Shown here: in pieces, positions 34,003 to 47,133 of the stretch
Numbering within the stretch: position 1 is the stretch's first letter
Layout: each line of letters begins with the position of its first letter
Source of the DNA: Voacanga thouarsii
Taxonomy: Eukaryota; Streptophyta; Magnoliopsida; Gentianales; Apocynaceae
Direction of reading: 5' to 3'
DNA: 64,000 nucleotides
NCBI GenBank assembly: GCA_026120185.1
Contig: JANUWF010003379.1
Coordinates: 1,270,001 to 1,334,000, forward strand
The notes under the pieces: model-generated
Databases searched by the model: none
Told to the model about the DNA's origin: nothing
The model's input: the letters and a program-made list of their open reading frames with translations, nothing else
Program-made: the position numbers and the translations under genes

Positions 34003-35847
34003 AAGTATCGACTAAACGTAGATTGCATGCATAGGCTAATAAAATCTACAACTATATTTATTGGTTTGATCTGAGATCCCTCATGATTTTATGTTATAGG
34101 TAGACTCTCTGTAAGTCTCACGAGTGGAGATATAGTTTTGCTTTAATTTAAAGTCTTTGTAGAAATTATGTAAAGCCTGTGATTAAGGCATAGGTTGTTG
34201 TTGTTTTGTTGAGAGATTCAAAATTTTCTTGATTTTTTGTAATCAATCGAGTGCCTAAGGATGGATTGCAGAGAGAAAACTTGTACAGAAGGAGGAAAAC
34301 AGAAGAAAAACAATGCAAAAATCTCTCTCTAGGGATACACAGGCAACTAGCTTAGGAACCAAGTTAGGGTCGGCTTGGCCTTGAAAGACTAAGCCGGTCC
34401 ATGGCTTGAGAAAGCTGGTCACCAACTTTGAGAGGGAGAAAGAAGAAGCTGGTGTAGAGATTGCACAAAGGAGGTGACAGGCTTTGGTCTTCAAGAGAAT
34501 AAGGAGGTCCATGGCTTGGCATAGCCATGAACCAGCTATGAGAAAAAAGAAGCCAAAGCGGTCGCCAGCTTGGAGCAAGCCATGGACCATCTTGGTCCAT
34601 GGTTTTATCGGTTCGGGTATGACCTTGGGCAGGATTGGTTTGGGCATCCAGTTTTTTATAGTGTTATTGTTTTAGTTGATTTCCTTGTAATTTCTTTTTT
34701 GTTTTTGGTCCATGTCACACAAGGTTACTTTACGCAGTATTCAAGGAATATTTTGTATGTAAAAAGTAGCAAAGGGACTAGAATTAAATAAGACCAGTAA
34801 TTAATTGAATTAATATATTTAATCCATTTATTTAATCACCTAAGATTTTAAAGGATAGAAAAAGGCATGAAAAAAGTTTGCAATTTTTCTAACATGCTTT
34901 TTCCTTTTTGAGACATTCTTGAGAGCACATTTTTCAGGACCCAAGTTTTAAAAAATATTTTGACAAGAAAAAACTTTTTTTAAAAAAAAAAAAATTGATA
35001 GGTTTATTAACATAGGAGGAAAATTAATCCTTGTTTATTCTCCCAAAGATTTTTGTCGTAGATATGGAGAATATTTGGAATTAGATATTTTACATAAGTT
35101 AATGGAAAAACTAATTTAATTAATTTTTATAGAAAATGTTTTTTGTCATAAAATTGGAGACACCAGTCTCACAAAAAGTTTTATTAGAAAATTTTTGAAA
35201 TCATCAAGTTTTTTAATTCAAATAAAATTAATCAATGCTAAATCTCTTAAAGGGTGTCAACTTTGACATATAAATTTTATGGATTTAGATATTTTATACG
35301 AGTTAAGGGAAACTTAATGAATTTTTTTTAAAAAATATTTTTTTTGAAAAAAAAACCCTCATTACAAAAAACTAAGTAGGAGAGGGGTTTCAACGATCCC
35401 ACGGCTTCCATCACAATCCTCACTAGAGATCGTGAGTCTGCTCATATTACCCTGAGAGTGAACCCGTATAGGATGGAGATTTGACAAGGATCTAGAACTA
35501 ATGGATGGACATAATTGATATTCATGATACATACTACGATCGCCTAGCCACATTGAAGGTCATAGTATGAGGATTATTCATAGGAAATGAGAAGGAACAA
35601 TCATCCCATTGATGGAGTTATCTTCTAGACCATTACCTAAAAAGGTAGTCGTTAGTGGTGATTAACACACTCAGGTTAGAAAATTGTTAACCTTCCTATA
35701 AAGCTATGACAGTTTTTCTAGGATATAAATTGATTATGTTATAGATAATAGTGATAAGGTTAGCTATTATTAGTTTTAATGTAAAGACGAAGTAAACAAA
35801 TTATTTGTTTTTACACAAATTGAGAATTTTTATCTTTTAAATTTTAG
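34003..35847 (+). other. Leader of element E
   Basis: It contains a repetitive module at about 34340-34620, with 'ccatgg' and 'cttggc' repeats, at the same place as the GC-rich module in B. A block at about 35372-35660 is conserved with B (about 11930-12240, opposite strand). An acceptor-like ttttaaattttag is at 35835-35847. Frames on either strand at 34255-34791 show no known domain. Confidence 0.55.
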
Positions 35848-36630
35848 AAATAGTCGGTGGTGGTTCTTTTAGTCCTTTAACCGTTATTCTCCATGAGAAT
35901 AAGTTAACGGGCCCAAACTGTGTAGACTAGAAAAGGAACCTAGATGTAATACTCACAGTTGAAGAGGATAAGTATGTCTTGTACGATCCCTATTCTGAGA
36001 TTGGGGAGAATTCTACTAAGGAAAAGCGAGAGATTGAGAAAGTATAGAAGAAGGTTGATGAGATAACTCGTTGTTACATATTAGCCTCCATGTCAAATTT
36101 GCTCCAGTCTAAACATAAGTACATGGCCACTGCTTATGATATTAGCACATCATTGGCCACTATTTTTGTGAACAAGAGCCGGCCTACAAAGCAGGAGGCT
36201 CTTAGGGTGATCATGAATACCATGATGGCTGAGGGAGCATCAGTTGGGAGCATATATACTTAAAATGATTACTGCTTTCGAAGAAGTAAAAGTCTTGGAG
36301 GCTATTATTGACCCCAAAAGCTAGGTGGATATGGTTCTCAAAACTTTGTTAGACTTCTACCTACAGTTCAAATTAAATTATATTATAAACAAGGTAAACA
36401 TGAGTTTAACAAAACTCGAAGTGATGGAGAAAGTTATAAGGCCACAATCTAAGGCCTTAGTTGCTAAGTTATCTTCTTCTAGGTCTAGGCCAAAGCATTC
36501 AAGAAAAAGAAAAGAAAGCCAGTAGCCTAACCCAATAATAAGCTTAAAGGAAAATGCTTCAAGTGCGGCTAAAAAGGACACTAGAAAAAGGAGTATCCGA
36601 ATCTTTTAGCCAAGAAGAACATATAGGTAA
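35848..36630 (+). pseudogene. gag: gag of element E
   Basis: The frame begins VGGGSFSPL, then HENKLTGPN, and continues with CYILASMSNLLQSKHKYM and SRPTKQEALRVIMNT, matching B gag step by step. Conserved Trp codons are TAG stops, a shift occurs near 36260, and the zinc knuckle at about 36554-36595 has two stops and a Cys-to-Tyr change. The first codons lack an ATG, which fits a splice acceptor rather than a separate start. It ends at the insertion of element F at 36637. Confidence 0.82.
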
Positions 36631-36636
36631 TGCTTT

Positions 36637-38140
36637 TGATAGGGGCTAAATTAGTTATATTTTTCTTAGTTATTTGAGGTTCTTTTATGATACATTTTGT
36701 TTAATAACTAGTCATATTCCTTCATATTTGAGATTTTACCCTTGGAAAGGTAGTTTGTTCACTATTATAGATTTTTGGGATAAAACGAAGCAAAAATGTC
36801 CCAAAATAGAAGAGAGGCGGCGCCGGCTATGCACTGATGACACGAACTTCAAGGCAATAAAAAATTGTCAAAACAAAGTGGAACAGAGTGGAACTGGCAC
36901 CGGCTGCATGCTGGACTGCATTATGCGAAATTCAGAAAAAATGGGCGAACGAGTAGAGAACCAGAACACAACCGGTGCTGGCTCCGAGAGCCAAGGCAGC
37001 GCCGACTGTGCTCTGAGGAAAAGGCGGGGTTGTGATTTTTCTACGTGATTTTTGGTAATTTGTGGAGTTTTAGTATCTTCCAACTTCTACTCGACCAAGA
37101 ACATTGTACCAACAAGTTTAGACACTTCCCAAGCCTATAAATAGATGGAAAACATAAGGAGAAAGGGGGGAATTCATTGATCATCATAGAAAATCACTCA
37201 AATCAAAGGAGGAATTTTTCAATTTAAGGAGGGTTGTACAAGAAGGTGTTCAAAGGAAGAAGAATGAGGCTTGTCTATGAGTACTTTCTTTTACTTTGTT
37301 TTCTTTTTCTTGAATAATGATGTATTAATTGCTTTATTATAATTTAACATTGTTTTAGATATTCATGGTTTTTAGAATTATTTGATCTTTTGATTAATTA
37401 ATTGTTACTCTTGGTATTTAATTACTTGTGTTGATTACGAGATTAATTGGTTTTTTGTTTCTATTAACTTGTTTAGGAAAAGAGTTGATGGTGGTTTCAA
37501 TTTGATTAGTTTCATATTTGTTGTCTCTTAACTTGCTTGAGAAAGGAGTTAATTGCTAAGAACTAGTAATTAAAGGTTAATTGATGTTTACCAGAGTATA
37601 GATTCATTGGTTAATTTCATGTTTTAAATTTGCCAAAGTATGAAAATTTAATCAAAGGATTATGTTTAATGCATCTTTTGGGTGAATTAGTTGGGACAAA
37701 GTATGTGATACTAATTTGTCTAGAAGATAGTGATTTCATGGATTGGGAAATAAATGAGTCGACTTTAATCCTTCATGATGTCAAGAGAATAATTGGTTGT
37801 GATAAAGATTAGATACTTTAAGATCATGTTTGTCTAAACAATGGCTTGAGTTACACACTTCTCCATCCTTGACATGTATATATTTTTATTTTATTTTATT
37901 TCTTTTTCACTTTATAAAGTCGGTTAAAAATTGAAAGAAAATGGATTAATGCATACTTGTTCCTTGAAGATCGACACTCGTTTGAATCCTATGCTATGTT
38001 AATGATGAGTACGCTTGCTTATATGTGTAATTTGGAGTTAACGTTTTAATGTAAACTTGATTGGGAATGTGCTTAGTTTTTATATGATTTTTATACCCGA
38101 ATCTATACACATCATGTTTTTGGCGCTGTTGCCGGGGATA
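36637..38140 (+). mobile_element. Element F: Athila-like LTR with primer site
   Basis: The LTR (36637-38114) starts TGATAGGGGCTAAATT and ends ACACATCA. It carries a TATA box at about 37134-37143 (ctataaatag). It is followed by TTTTTGGCGCTGTTGCCGGGGA, a tRNA-Asp primer site at 38121-38140, so it was the 5' end of a full element. The rest was lost: only about 20 bases of internal DNA remain before G. It belongs to the same LTR family as D and I. Confidence 0.85.
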
Positions 38141-39505
38141 AATTTGTGTTTATTGGTTTAATAATTCTTTCCTCGTGCCAAGCACTCCCAATTAACCCCT
38201 AATCTTCTTCTTAATTTATTCCAATTTGATTAACCTTTTCTTAAAGACATTAATACCTCAATTAATCATAGATTGATAAGCATATCAAGGCATCAGCAAT
38301 ATCAAGTTAGAATATATTCCAAAAGCTTGCAAAAATAAACAACTTGAATTATGTCATGCCCTATTCATCCTAATTAAGTCCAAAAGCTTGCAACTAAATC
38401 AAGACAAATAGATACTACTAGAACATTAACCTAAGGATAAATTATGACAAGTAAATCACATAGTTCAACATTCTTAGCTATTCAATCATGCCCTTTCAAC
38501 TATATTGGTCAAACATAAGAGAAATTAACACAATTGGTATGAAAAAAAAAAAAATGGAACCACACAAATACTTAAGAGGTAATCTTTGTAGAATTAAAGA
38601 TGAAATCTTTAACATATGAATCTCAAAGTACTAAAACTAATACTCAAATCATAACCTAAAACAAGATAGAATCAAAATTGTTTGAATAAAAAAGAGACTA
38701 AAGACACAAATAATGTGGAAACAAGAAAGAAAAAGAGAAAGTTTGAAAGATAACAATTGTGAAGCCCACAATTTCATGTCTCCATGCCTCTTTACCTTCT
38801 CCTCCTTCTTGATGCCTTCTTTGAAGCCTTGGAGAAGCATATGTCTTGTATATCCAAGTCTCCTGAATATGGACATCCTTTGCCTTTATATAAGCCTCCT
38901 ACACTATCCTTTGCTGGATTTGGAAAGTTTAAGCCATCATTAGATCAATTTAGGAAGCTCTAAAGCCTTTAGAAGGCTTACACGGCATGTATGCATGGCC
39001 ATGCACTGTGGCTGTGCATGCAAAGCTTCCAAATTCTCTTCGTAGGTGGCACATACATTATGCACAACCATACATTGTGGCTGTACACTATGCATGGTCA
39101 TATGCATGGCCGTGCCTATGGCTATGCATATGGTAAAGCTTCAATTTCTATCGATTTTGCAAACTTCTGGGAGCAAATAAAGTTCCTCTGTTATGCACGG
39201 CCGTGCTTCTGGCCGTGCATGGTCTGCACACCCATGCATCTACTCTGCATGCTCATGCATCTATTTTGCATGCCCATGCGTACGCTGCTCACTTCAAATT
39301 GTTTCAAACTACTTCCAACTCTTCGCAAATCATTAGACAATCATCTTTAACTCAAAATTCATCATTATAGGACCTTATTTCATCATTTTTCACCAAGATA
39401 ACTTATAAACCCATAAACACACAAAATAAGTAGAAATCATCCAAAATCACACAAAAGTTCATGCAAAAGCTAAGAAAAGGGATATTAAAATATGATAATT
39501 TCACA
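38141..39505 (-). mobile_element. Element G: gypsy-type LTR fragment, - strand
   Basis: On the - strand it starts TGTGAAATTATCATATTTTAA at 39505 and has a TATA box (CTTATATAAAGG) at 38882-38894. A cluster of GCATG and GGCCGTGC palindromic motifs lies at about 38985-39290. I know LTRs of this kind from Tat-like gypsy elements (from memory). The left end is not defined, and neither a primer site nor a target duplication is visible. Confidence 0.6.
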
Positions 39506-39510
39506 CCTAA

Positions 39511-40986
39511 TAATAGTGGTTTCTTAAAGTACTAAAATAGTAGAAACCTAGATTATTACAGCTACACCGTAGACTTATATCATACGGCTTGAGTATGGGT
39601 TGGAAGTTTGACGAAGTTGGAAGCATGTATTTTGTTGTACTGTAGGTAAGGTTATATTATAGAACTAATATACTTGGATGTTGGGTATGTATGACAAGTT
39701 AATTAAGACAAACTCATACAAGATAATTTCTATACTCCTAAATAAAGAAATTACCTCCTTATGATTATCCAAGATAATCTATATAATCTAAAGTCTTGGG
39801 AACATAACTTAGTATTGTACACCTTTGGATAGCTCCCAGAAATAAGCGGGTATATAGTCAAAGTTATAGATTATTAGACTAAATATTTGAGGATGGTAGA
39901 AATCATTCAGAGAGGTGTTAGTAATTTGTCTTGTCTCAATGATAGGTATTGCATAAAGGGGTATTTTAGTCATAACATTTATAAGCTAAAGATTTTTCCA
40001 TACGTAACATTGTCATTAGAGTCAATATTTTTTATGGTGATAATAGAAATTATTTAAAATACAAAATATGATTACTTTTATAGTAGGGGTATTTTGATCA
40101 TTTTAGTAGCCAAGGACAATGTATCTTTTGGTCCTCGAAATAGCCCGTAAGTCTTGATTAATTTTGGATTAAAGAAATAGTCTAAAATGAAGTGGTTTTA
40201 TTTTGTTTAGGTAGTTTGATTTAATATTGGATTAGAATAAAATAAAAGGCTCAAAGAGAGAATAAATTAATTACTTAGTTTAGTGGTTAATCAATTATTC
40301 AGGATTTAAGCCCAAATTCAATAATTAGAATTAACTTAGGCCTAAACTAGAAAAAAGACTTGTAAAATAATTATGGTCCATTTGAATTAATTAGTTAATT
40401 AATTATTTATGGACTTTTATTAGTCTAGGATTAAATAAATAATTTAAAGTTAATGCAATGGTTTGGACCTAGGATTTAAGAACTGAGCCAAAGCCTAATT
40501 GGGCTAGAGCTAACCTTACTGACTAGTTAGACATATGGAGGTTCAGCATATATAGAGATATACATTTCTGATATCTTTTGTTTTTTTAATACATTTGGGA
40601 TAGAGTTCTAGTGTGAGAGTAGAGTTTTAGAAGTTCTCTACTAAGCCTTTCTATTTCCCGTTGGTTTTTCTTCAAAAGAAAAACATGATTTTCTTCTGCT
40701 TTTGATTCTGCTTGTTTGATAGCAGTTGATCAAGAGAGTTAGAACATAGTTTCTTTCCTTGTTGCTTTCACCAGCAATATTCAGGTAGTGGTACACGAGA
40801 AGAAGTCGAAGGCTTGCAAGTTTTGAACCAGAAGCCAGTGCAGGTGAACTAGTAGCCGTTTAACCAATATCAGTTCAGCCCAAGCAACCCAATTATTCAT
40901 AGAATTGCAAAGGTATAAAATTTTAAAGCTTCCATTGCAATTTTTGCTTTTTCTATGATTTATATTTTACCTTGATCCATCTTTCA
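39511..40986 (+). repeat. 3' LTR of element E (first part missing)
   Basis: It matches 32537-33987 of the 5' LTR in order. The first ~370 bases are absent where G abuts. It ends ATCTTTCA before the CCCAC target copy. Confidence 0.88.
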
Positions 40987-40991
40987 CCCAC

Positions 40992-41600
40992 TAGTGATCA
41001 CCAAAATACTTTATCACTTTTAGGTATCAGTGGAGGGTGAGATAGCATCTACTACTACTAGGAGTAAGATTGTCATGGATAGGATAATGGTTAGCTATGG
41101 CTACAACTACGATGAGAATGAGAAGGGGTTGCTCATTCCCAGTGAATGCAAAGACAAGACTAGCCAGACATCCCAGTAGCCACAGACATAGCAGCAACAA
41201 CCCCCTAGGTAGAGTCTTCACAAGCTACACAACCCAACATTGGATGGCCTACTACTACCCTAGACTTCCAGGCTGAGATGCACACTTATTTTGCCATCTT
41301 GATCATGGGGATGGATGCCCTCAAAGTTACTGTTCCTGAGCAGAGCTAGATGATCACCAAACATTAGGGATCATCAACAACTTTATAGAGTTAGTAACGT
41401 AGCAAAATAATCCATCTTCTGAGAAGCAGCTAGAACATATCACATGTATCTAGATGGATATCAACAACATTTTGGAAAGTCCGAACAAAAGACAAGATGG
41501 AGCTGATATTCTCCTCAAACAAGTGTGGGAACGCCAATAACAGTCTAGCATAATTTGATATCAGGGAGTTGTTTTGAGCTATGATAGAGGCCAAGGCCGT
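40992..41600 (+). pseudogene. Accessory ORF of element Z, second part
   Basis: After one copy of CCCAC is removed, the frame follows directly from FTFPL before the insertion: TAGTGATCACC gives LVIT, then ILYHF. Next come SVEGEIASTTTRSKI and MDRIMVSYGYNYDENEKG, then a Gln-rich stretch with stops. This is the C-terminal part of the same ORF. It decays toward 41600 with many stops. The function is unknown. Confidence 0.65.
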
Positions 41601-42004
41601 TGATAGGGATAGAATTTTCTTAGTTTATTAGGACATTTTTTTTTAGTATTTCAGTATTTTTTATGATATTTGACATTTTATTTTATTTCACTTATTTAGT
41701 ACTCTATTTCTTTTGCTGATTGCATATATACTTTTTTGTTTGGATGATCTATTCTTTTTCAAATGATCAAATTGGAGCTTCTAATCACTTGGGGAGTCCT
41801 ATTGCATTTAGTCATGTTGCATATTTTATTGGGCAATGAAGACATTGTTCATCTTAAGTGTGGGGGAGAGGTTAGAGTGTATTTTCTACAAGTTTATTTT
41901 TGAATCGTGAAGCTTTAACTTAGGCTGAAAAATGGTTAAAATTGGGGTAAAATTTTTCAATTTTTAGAATAATTCAACTTTGATAACATTGTTATTATGT
42001 CTCC
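41601..42004 (+). other. Spacer of element Z with a purine-tract-like motif
   Basis: It contains 'aagtgtgggggagagg' at about 41857-41872 after 'gacattgttcatct', the internal purine tract seen in Athila-like elements. No gene is seen. It ends at TCTCC, the left target copy of H. Confidence 0.6.
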
Positions 42005-43425
42005 TAATGCGTTGAATTTGGGCATATAAAAATCATGCAGTTTCTTATCCATTCCCAATCAGGTTTAAATTAAAAACATTAATCCCAAATTATACATATG
42101 AGCAATTAAACTCATCGTTAAACATAATATAGGGTATTAACAAGTATTGATCCTCAAGGAACAAGTGCACAATAATTACTTTTCATTTAACGTTTAACCC
42201 ACCAATTAGTTTGATAAAGAGTCAAAAAAAAAAAAAGACCAAATATATACACAACTCTCAGAGAGAAAAACATGTATTTAGATAGAAAATCCAGAAAACA
42301 TAATATGAATCATTTAGCACTTCTCACAATCAATTATTATCTTGGCATCCTAAAGGAATAAAATATAGAAACCACTTCTTTCGCAATCCCTGGAATCACT
42401 ATTTCCTGATTAAATTAGTAAAATTTTCAATTCAACCAACATAACCAAAAGATGCATTAAACACATACTTCATAAATATCCCTATACTCTAGGTGATATA
42501 AACATGAAATTAGTTAATTACCCTATGCTCTAGGTAAAATTAATTAATTTTTTATTACATAGGCTCAATTATTAACCTTCTTTTCCAATCCAGTTAAGAT
42601 AACAAATAGAGAATTAACTTAGATTGAACTCCATCTAACTTCATTTCCCAAGTCTATTAGAAAGGAAATTCAACTTCCTCAACTCACCAAAGAAAAACAA
42701 GTAATCAAATACTAAGAATAGCAATTAATTGATCAAAGACTAAATAAATTACAATATCATGAATCCAAAAATAATATCCAAATATAATTAAAACATTAAT
42801 TTTATCATCTTTCAAAGAAAAAAGAAAACAAAGATCTTAGAAAGAACTCATAGATAAGCCCTTTTCTTCCTCCTTTGAGAACCTTCTTGAAACAATGCTC
42901 CTTCGAGTGATGAATTCCTCTTCTATGAGTGTTTTTCAGTTTTAGCTCCTTGGATGCATATATTCTTGTTCACTTATTCTTGGTTAAATAGGCCTCTTGG
43001 TTGCTAAAATTCATCTGTCAAAAGCCTTAGGCCGAGTACAAGTAGGAATCAAATTAACCTCCTTAGCAATGTCCAGTTTAACTTGAAAAAAGGTATTAAA
43101 CCATCATAACAGAGCAGGGCCGATGCTAGGTCACTTCGTCTAGACCGACACCAGTCCAACAATGCAAAACTCCCAGTTTGAGCTCTGTTTCCTCTGTTTT
43201 TGCAGAACCGAGTCATAGTCGGTTCAATGACTCTGAGCAGGTGCTGGTCAAGTCTGGAAAACTATAATTTCACTTAAAATAATCTAATTCTTGTACAAAT
43301 TCACCAAGAATACTTTCCACAAGTAAAACATGAAATAGGAAGGGGAATGACTAGTTATTAAACTAAAAGTATCATAAAACATCATCAAATAATTAGGAAA
43401 ATATAGACAAGATTAGGCCCTATCA
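42005..43425 (-). repeat. 3' LTR of element H
   Basis: On the - strand it starts TGATAGGGCCTAATC at 43425. It matches 55532-56919, with clear divergence. Confidence 0.85.
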
Positions 43426-43460
43426 TATTCCCCCACGCTTAAGCTTTACTTGTCCTCAAG
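43426..43460 (-). other. Polypurine tract of element H
   Basis: On the - strand GAGGACAAGTAAAGC leads into TTAAGCGTGGGGGAATA directly before the LTR. Confidence 0.85.
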
Positions 43461-44952
43461 TAAATAAGAGTTAATCACTAAACAAATAGCTTATGATAAA
43501 AAATTCAAAACAATTTATCAAAATCATCCTCAATCAAATTTATCTATAATAAATCAATAATCTTTTTTCAACCTTAAACCCAAACTTATTATTCATTCAA
43601 CCCTTTCAAAACCTTGCAAACTTATGTATTAAACCAACTAATCCTATGGACATTGAAGTTAAGTTAAACAAGCTCATATTCAATACAAGAATTTATTCCA
43701 TCCCTTAAGCAAAAACATATATACTCATGAATTATACAAGTCCAGCTGCTTAACCCATTTAAGCATCATAGACTTAAATTTGCACAACTCAAGTAGTAAA
43801 ATAAGGAAACACTCTAATTTTTTTGAATAACTTAGGGAATTGATAGCCTCGAGTGAATGGATTTCTCTTCACACACCGTATTAGCCCCCTTATAGTCATT
43901 ATTCTTTTTTTTTAGAAATTTTCAACATTTTCTCTTTTTTTTTTATTATTTTACTCTTCTTGTCTTCTTGCCTTCAAGATAGCTTCAAGAGAGTGCATCG
44001 AACAATACTTGCTACTTTTCTCTATATCAACCTCCTTTTCAGCAAAAAGACTTCAAAATTTCAAAAAAGAGCATTTTTTCAATATCTCAAAATAATGAAT
44101 TTTTCCACTCATTTTTTTTTCTATTGTTTCCTCACATTCCTTATTCTCAACTCAAAGTTAAACAAATTATAAATCCGTGGAACAAGAATTAGTCAACAAC
44201 TTTTTCGATATTCATCATATTATCCACATTTAAACTCAAAGAAAAAAATAACCTCAAATACTAAATATAACCAAGGCTAACTTCAATTTTCAAAACTTCA
44301 ACTTAATACACAAGTTTACCTTTTAACAAAAATACAACCATAATGAATGACAAATTCCTAACCAAGGTTAAAAAGAAAATCATAACTCCATTCTAGACAA
44401 ATTACTTTAATTGTAAGCTCAAAACCAGGCTTGTTGCAAATTCTAGAAAAAAAATCAAAAAAAATTCCCCAAAAATTGATTAAAAAGAAATCAATAATGA
44501 AAGCATGAAAAGCATTGACTTGATTCCTTCCCCACACGTAAGTTAGACATTGTCCCCAATGGCCTAAAATATCACAAGAAAATTATCCAATGGACTAAAA
44601 AGAAAAGGGAAAGAAAGACAAGTCAAAGAAATACTTTCTATAACCATGTAGTGCTGAAAATTATGTTGAATTCATCCTAAAAGAGCATTGTTTCCTTGAC
44701 AATTGTTGAGTCAATCCTAAACAAAGAAACACAACAAGAAACATAAAACTAGAATAGAAAGTGAAAATAAAATAAAACAACTAAAAGAAAAAATAATACC
44801 TAAGAAAGGTCATTAAAATTAAAAGGAAAAATAAACAAAAACTAAAAGAAAGGAATAAGAGCAGAAAATTGTAAAAGTCAAGCATTCTCAACGTGAAGTA
44901 TCATGTCCAGTTGGACCACTTCACTTTCAACTTCTCTAAGGTAGGGCTTGAT
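43461..44952 (-). other. Non-coding spacer of element H between integrase and purine tract
   Basis: A second purine-tract-like motif lies at about 44528-44562 (- strand GGGGACAATG, then ACGTGTGGGG). No gene is seen. Open frames around 43960-44172 are low-complexity. Confidence 0.55.
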
Positions 44953-45191
44953 TCAATTATCATTCACTTTAAAAAGTCCCTTAGTGGGATGGGAGATTTT
45001 GTTGATGCCAAAGGGACATACCTTATGTACCGTATATGGTCCCGACCACATTGATTTTAGTTTACCTGGGAAAAGTCGAAGTCTAGAATTGAACAATAGT
45101 ACCTTATCTCCTTCTTTGAGATCATGAGGATAGTGAATGTGCTTATCATGCCATCGCTTCATCTTTTTCCTGTAAAATATGGAATTTTTAT
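44953..45191 (-). pseudogene. pol: Integrase C-terminus of element H
   Basis: The frame starting MKRWHDKHIHYPHDLKEGDK continues with VLLFNSRLRLFPGKLKSMWSG, a block typical of Athila-like integrase C-termini (DNA-binding SH3-like part). It is cut at 45192 by the insertion of I and continues at 51465. The 44953-45162 frame itself is open. Confidence 0.82.
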
Positions 45192-45196
45192 AGGCA

Positions 45197-46731
45197 TGAT
45201 AGGAGCTAAATTAGTCATATTTTTTCTAGTTATTTGAGGTTCTTTTGTGATATATTTTGTTCAATAACTAGTCATATTCCTTCATATTTGACATTTTATC
45301 CTTGGAAATGTATTTTGTTCATTATTGCAAAATTTTGGGGTAAAACGAAACAAAAACATCGCAAAACAGAGGAGAGGCGGCACCGGCTAGGGCCCTAGAA
45401 CTGGCGCCGGCCATGCACTGTTGACACGAACTTCAAAGTGACAAAAAAATTGTTGAAATAGAGCAAAATAGAGTGGAACCGGTGCCAACTCCAAGAGTCA
45501 AGGCGGCGCCGGCTGCATTCTGGTCTTCATTATATGAAATTCGGAGAAAAATCGGTGAACAAGTAGAGAACCAGAACACAATCGGTGCTGGCTCTGAGAA
45601 ACAAGGCGGCACCGGCTGTGCCCTGAAGCTAAGACGGTGCTTGATTTTTCTACGCGGTTTTTGGTAATCTGTGGAGTTTTAGTATCTTCCAACTTCTACT
45701 CAGCCAAGAACATTGTACCTACGAGTTTAGTCACTTCCTAAGCCTATAAATAGATGGAAAACACAAGGAAAAATCGGAGAATTCATTGATCATCATAGAA
45801 AATCACTCAATTAAATGAGGAATTCTTCAATTCAAGGAAGGTTGTCCAAGAAGGTCTTCAAAGGAAGAAGAATGAGGCTTGTCTATGAGTGTTTTCTTTT
45901 ACTTTGTTTTCTTTTTCTTGAACAATGATATGTTAATTGTTTTATTGTAATTTGACATTATTTTAGATATTCATGATATTTAAAGGTATTTGATCTTTTG
46001 ATTAATTGATTGTTCTTCTTGGTATTTAATTACTTAGATTGATTGCGAGATTAAGTGGTTGTTTCTTTCCATTGACTTGCTTGGAAAAGGGATTGATGGT
46101 GGTTTCAATTCATTGGTTTCAAATTTGCTGTCTCTTAACTTGCTTGAAAAAGGGGTTAATTGCTAAGAATTGGTTAATTAAAGGTTAATTGATGTCTGTT
46201 AGAATATGGATTCATTGGTTAGTTTCATGTTTTAAGTTTGCCAGAATATGGAAATTTAATCAAAGATTGTGTTTAATACATCTTTTGGGTAAGACTGGTT
46301 GAGACAGAACATGTGATACTAAGTTACCTAGAAGATAGGGATTCATGGATTGAAAAATAAGTGAGTCTATCTTAATCCTTCATGATGCCAAGGGAATAAT
46401 TAGTTATGAAAATGGTTGAGTTCTTTAAGGTCATGTTTGTCTAAACAATGGTTTGAGTTATATACTTCTCCAACATTGACATGTATATATTTTTATTTTT
46501 ATTTTATTTTATTTTTTATTTATTGTTCACTTTATTGAGTCGGTTAAACAATGAAAGAAAATGGATTAATGTCTACTTGTTCCTTGATCGACACGCGTTT
46601 GAACCCTATACTTGGTTAATGATGAGTACGCTTGCTCGTATGCGTGATTTGGGTTGAACGTTTTAATTTAAACTTGATTAGGAATGTACTTAGTTGTTGT
46701 ATGATTTTTATACCCAAGTCCGAATACATCA
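45197..46731 (+). repeat. 5' LTR of element I
   Basis: It starts TGATAGGAGCTAAATTAG, with a TATA box at about 45744-45753, and ends ATACATCA. It has GC-rich patches around 'ggcggcaccggctagg'. Confidence 0.9.
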
Positions 46732-46737
46732 AGTTTT

Positions 46738-46755
46738 TGGCGCCATTACCGGAGA
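46738..46755 (+). other. Primer binding site of element I (Asp-tRNA type)
   Basis: TGGCGCCATTACCGGAGA matches the tRNA-Asp primer site at all but a few positions. Confidence 0.85.
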
Positions 46756-47133
46756 ACAATAGCGTGAAAGCTTTGATTTTGTTGATTTAACCATGTAAAT
46801 ATGCAAATATGTACAATTGTTCTTTTCGCAAAAATGTGCTATCTTTTGTATCTTGTGTATCTTTGTATACTCTTGTAATCTAATTTACTAACTTTGACTA
46901 ACTTTGTATTTTGTTGTAATCATGAATTCTGTTATCTAACTTTTGTCATGTCTTTGCTAGGTGTTAGCCTTGGTACATGATCCAATGACCTGAAGGCGAT
47001 ATAGTAGATTTCATTTTGTTTCATTTTTATTTCTTTCTTCATGCATTAAATTGCATTATTCATCATTGCTGCATGTTCATCATTTTTATTCCATTTTTCA
47101 AAAAAAAAAAAAGAAAAAACATTAGTGTATTGA

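Larger units (their letters stand above)
32170..40986 (+). mobile_element. Element E: old Copia element of the B family, + strand
   Basis: It starts TGTTAGAATG at 32170 and ends ATCTTTCA at 40986, flanked by a perfect CCCAC duplication (32165-32169 and 40987-40991). Its LTRs, primer site, leader block and gag are clearly related to B but much diverged. All of pol and the first ~370 bases of the 3' LTR are missing. In their place are an Athila-like LTR with primer site (F) and another gypsy LTR (G). The copy is dead and its insertion is much older than that of B. Confidence 0.9.

Noticed and set aside
34255..34791. Frames on both strands as a captured gene
   Set aside because: They consist of repeated short motifs (ccatgg, cttggc) and overlap on both strands; no domain is recognisable.
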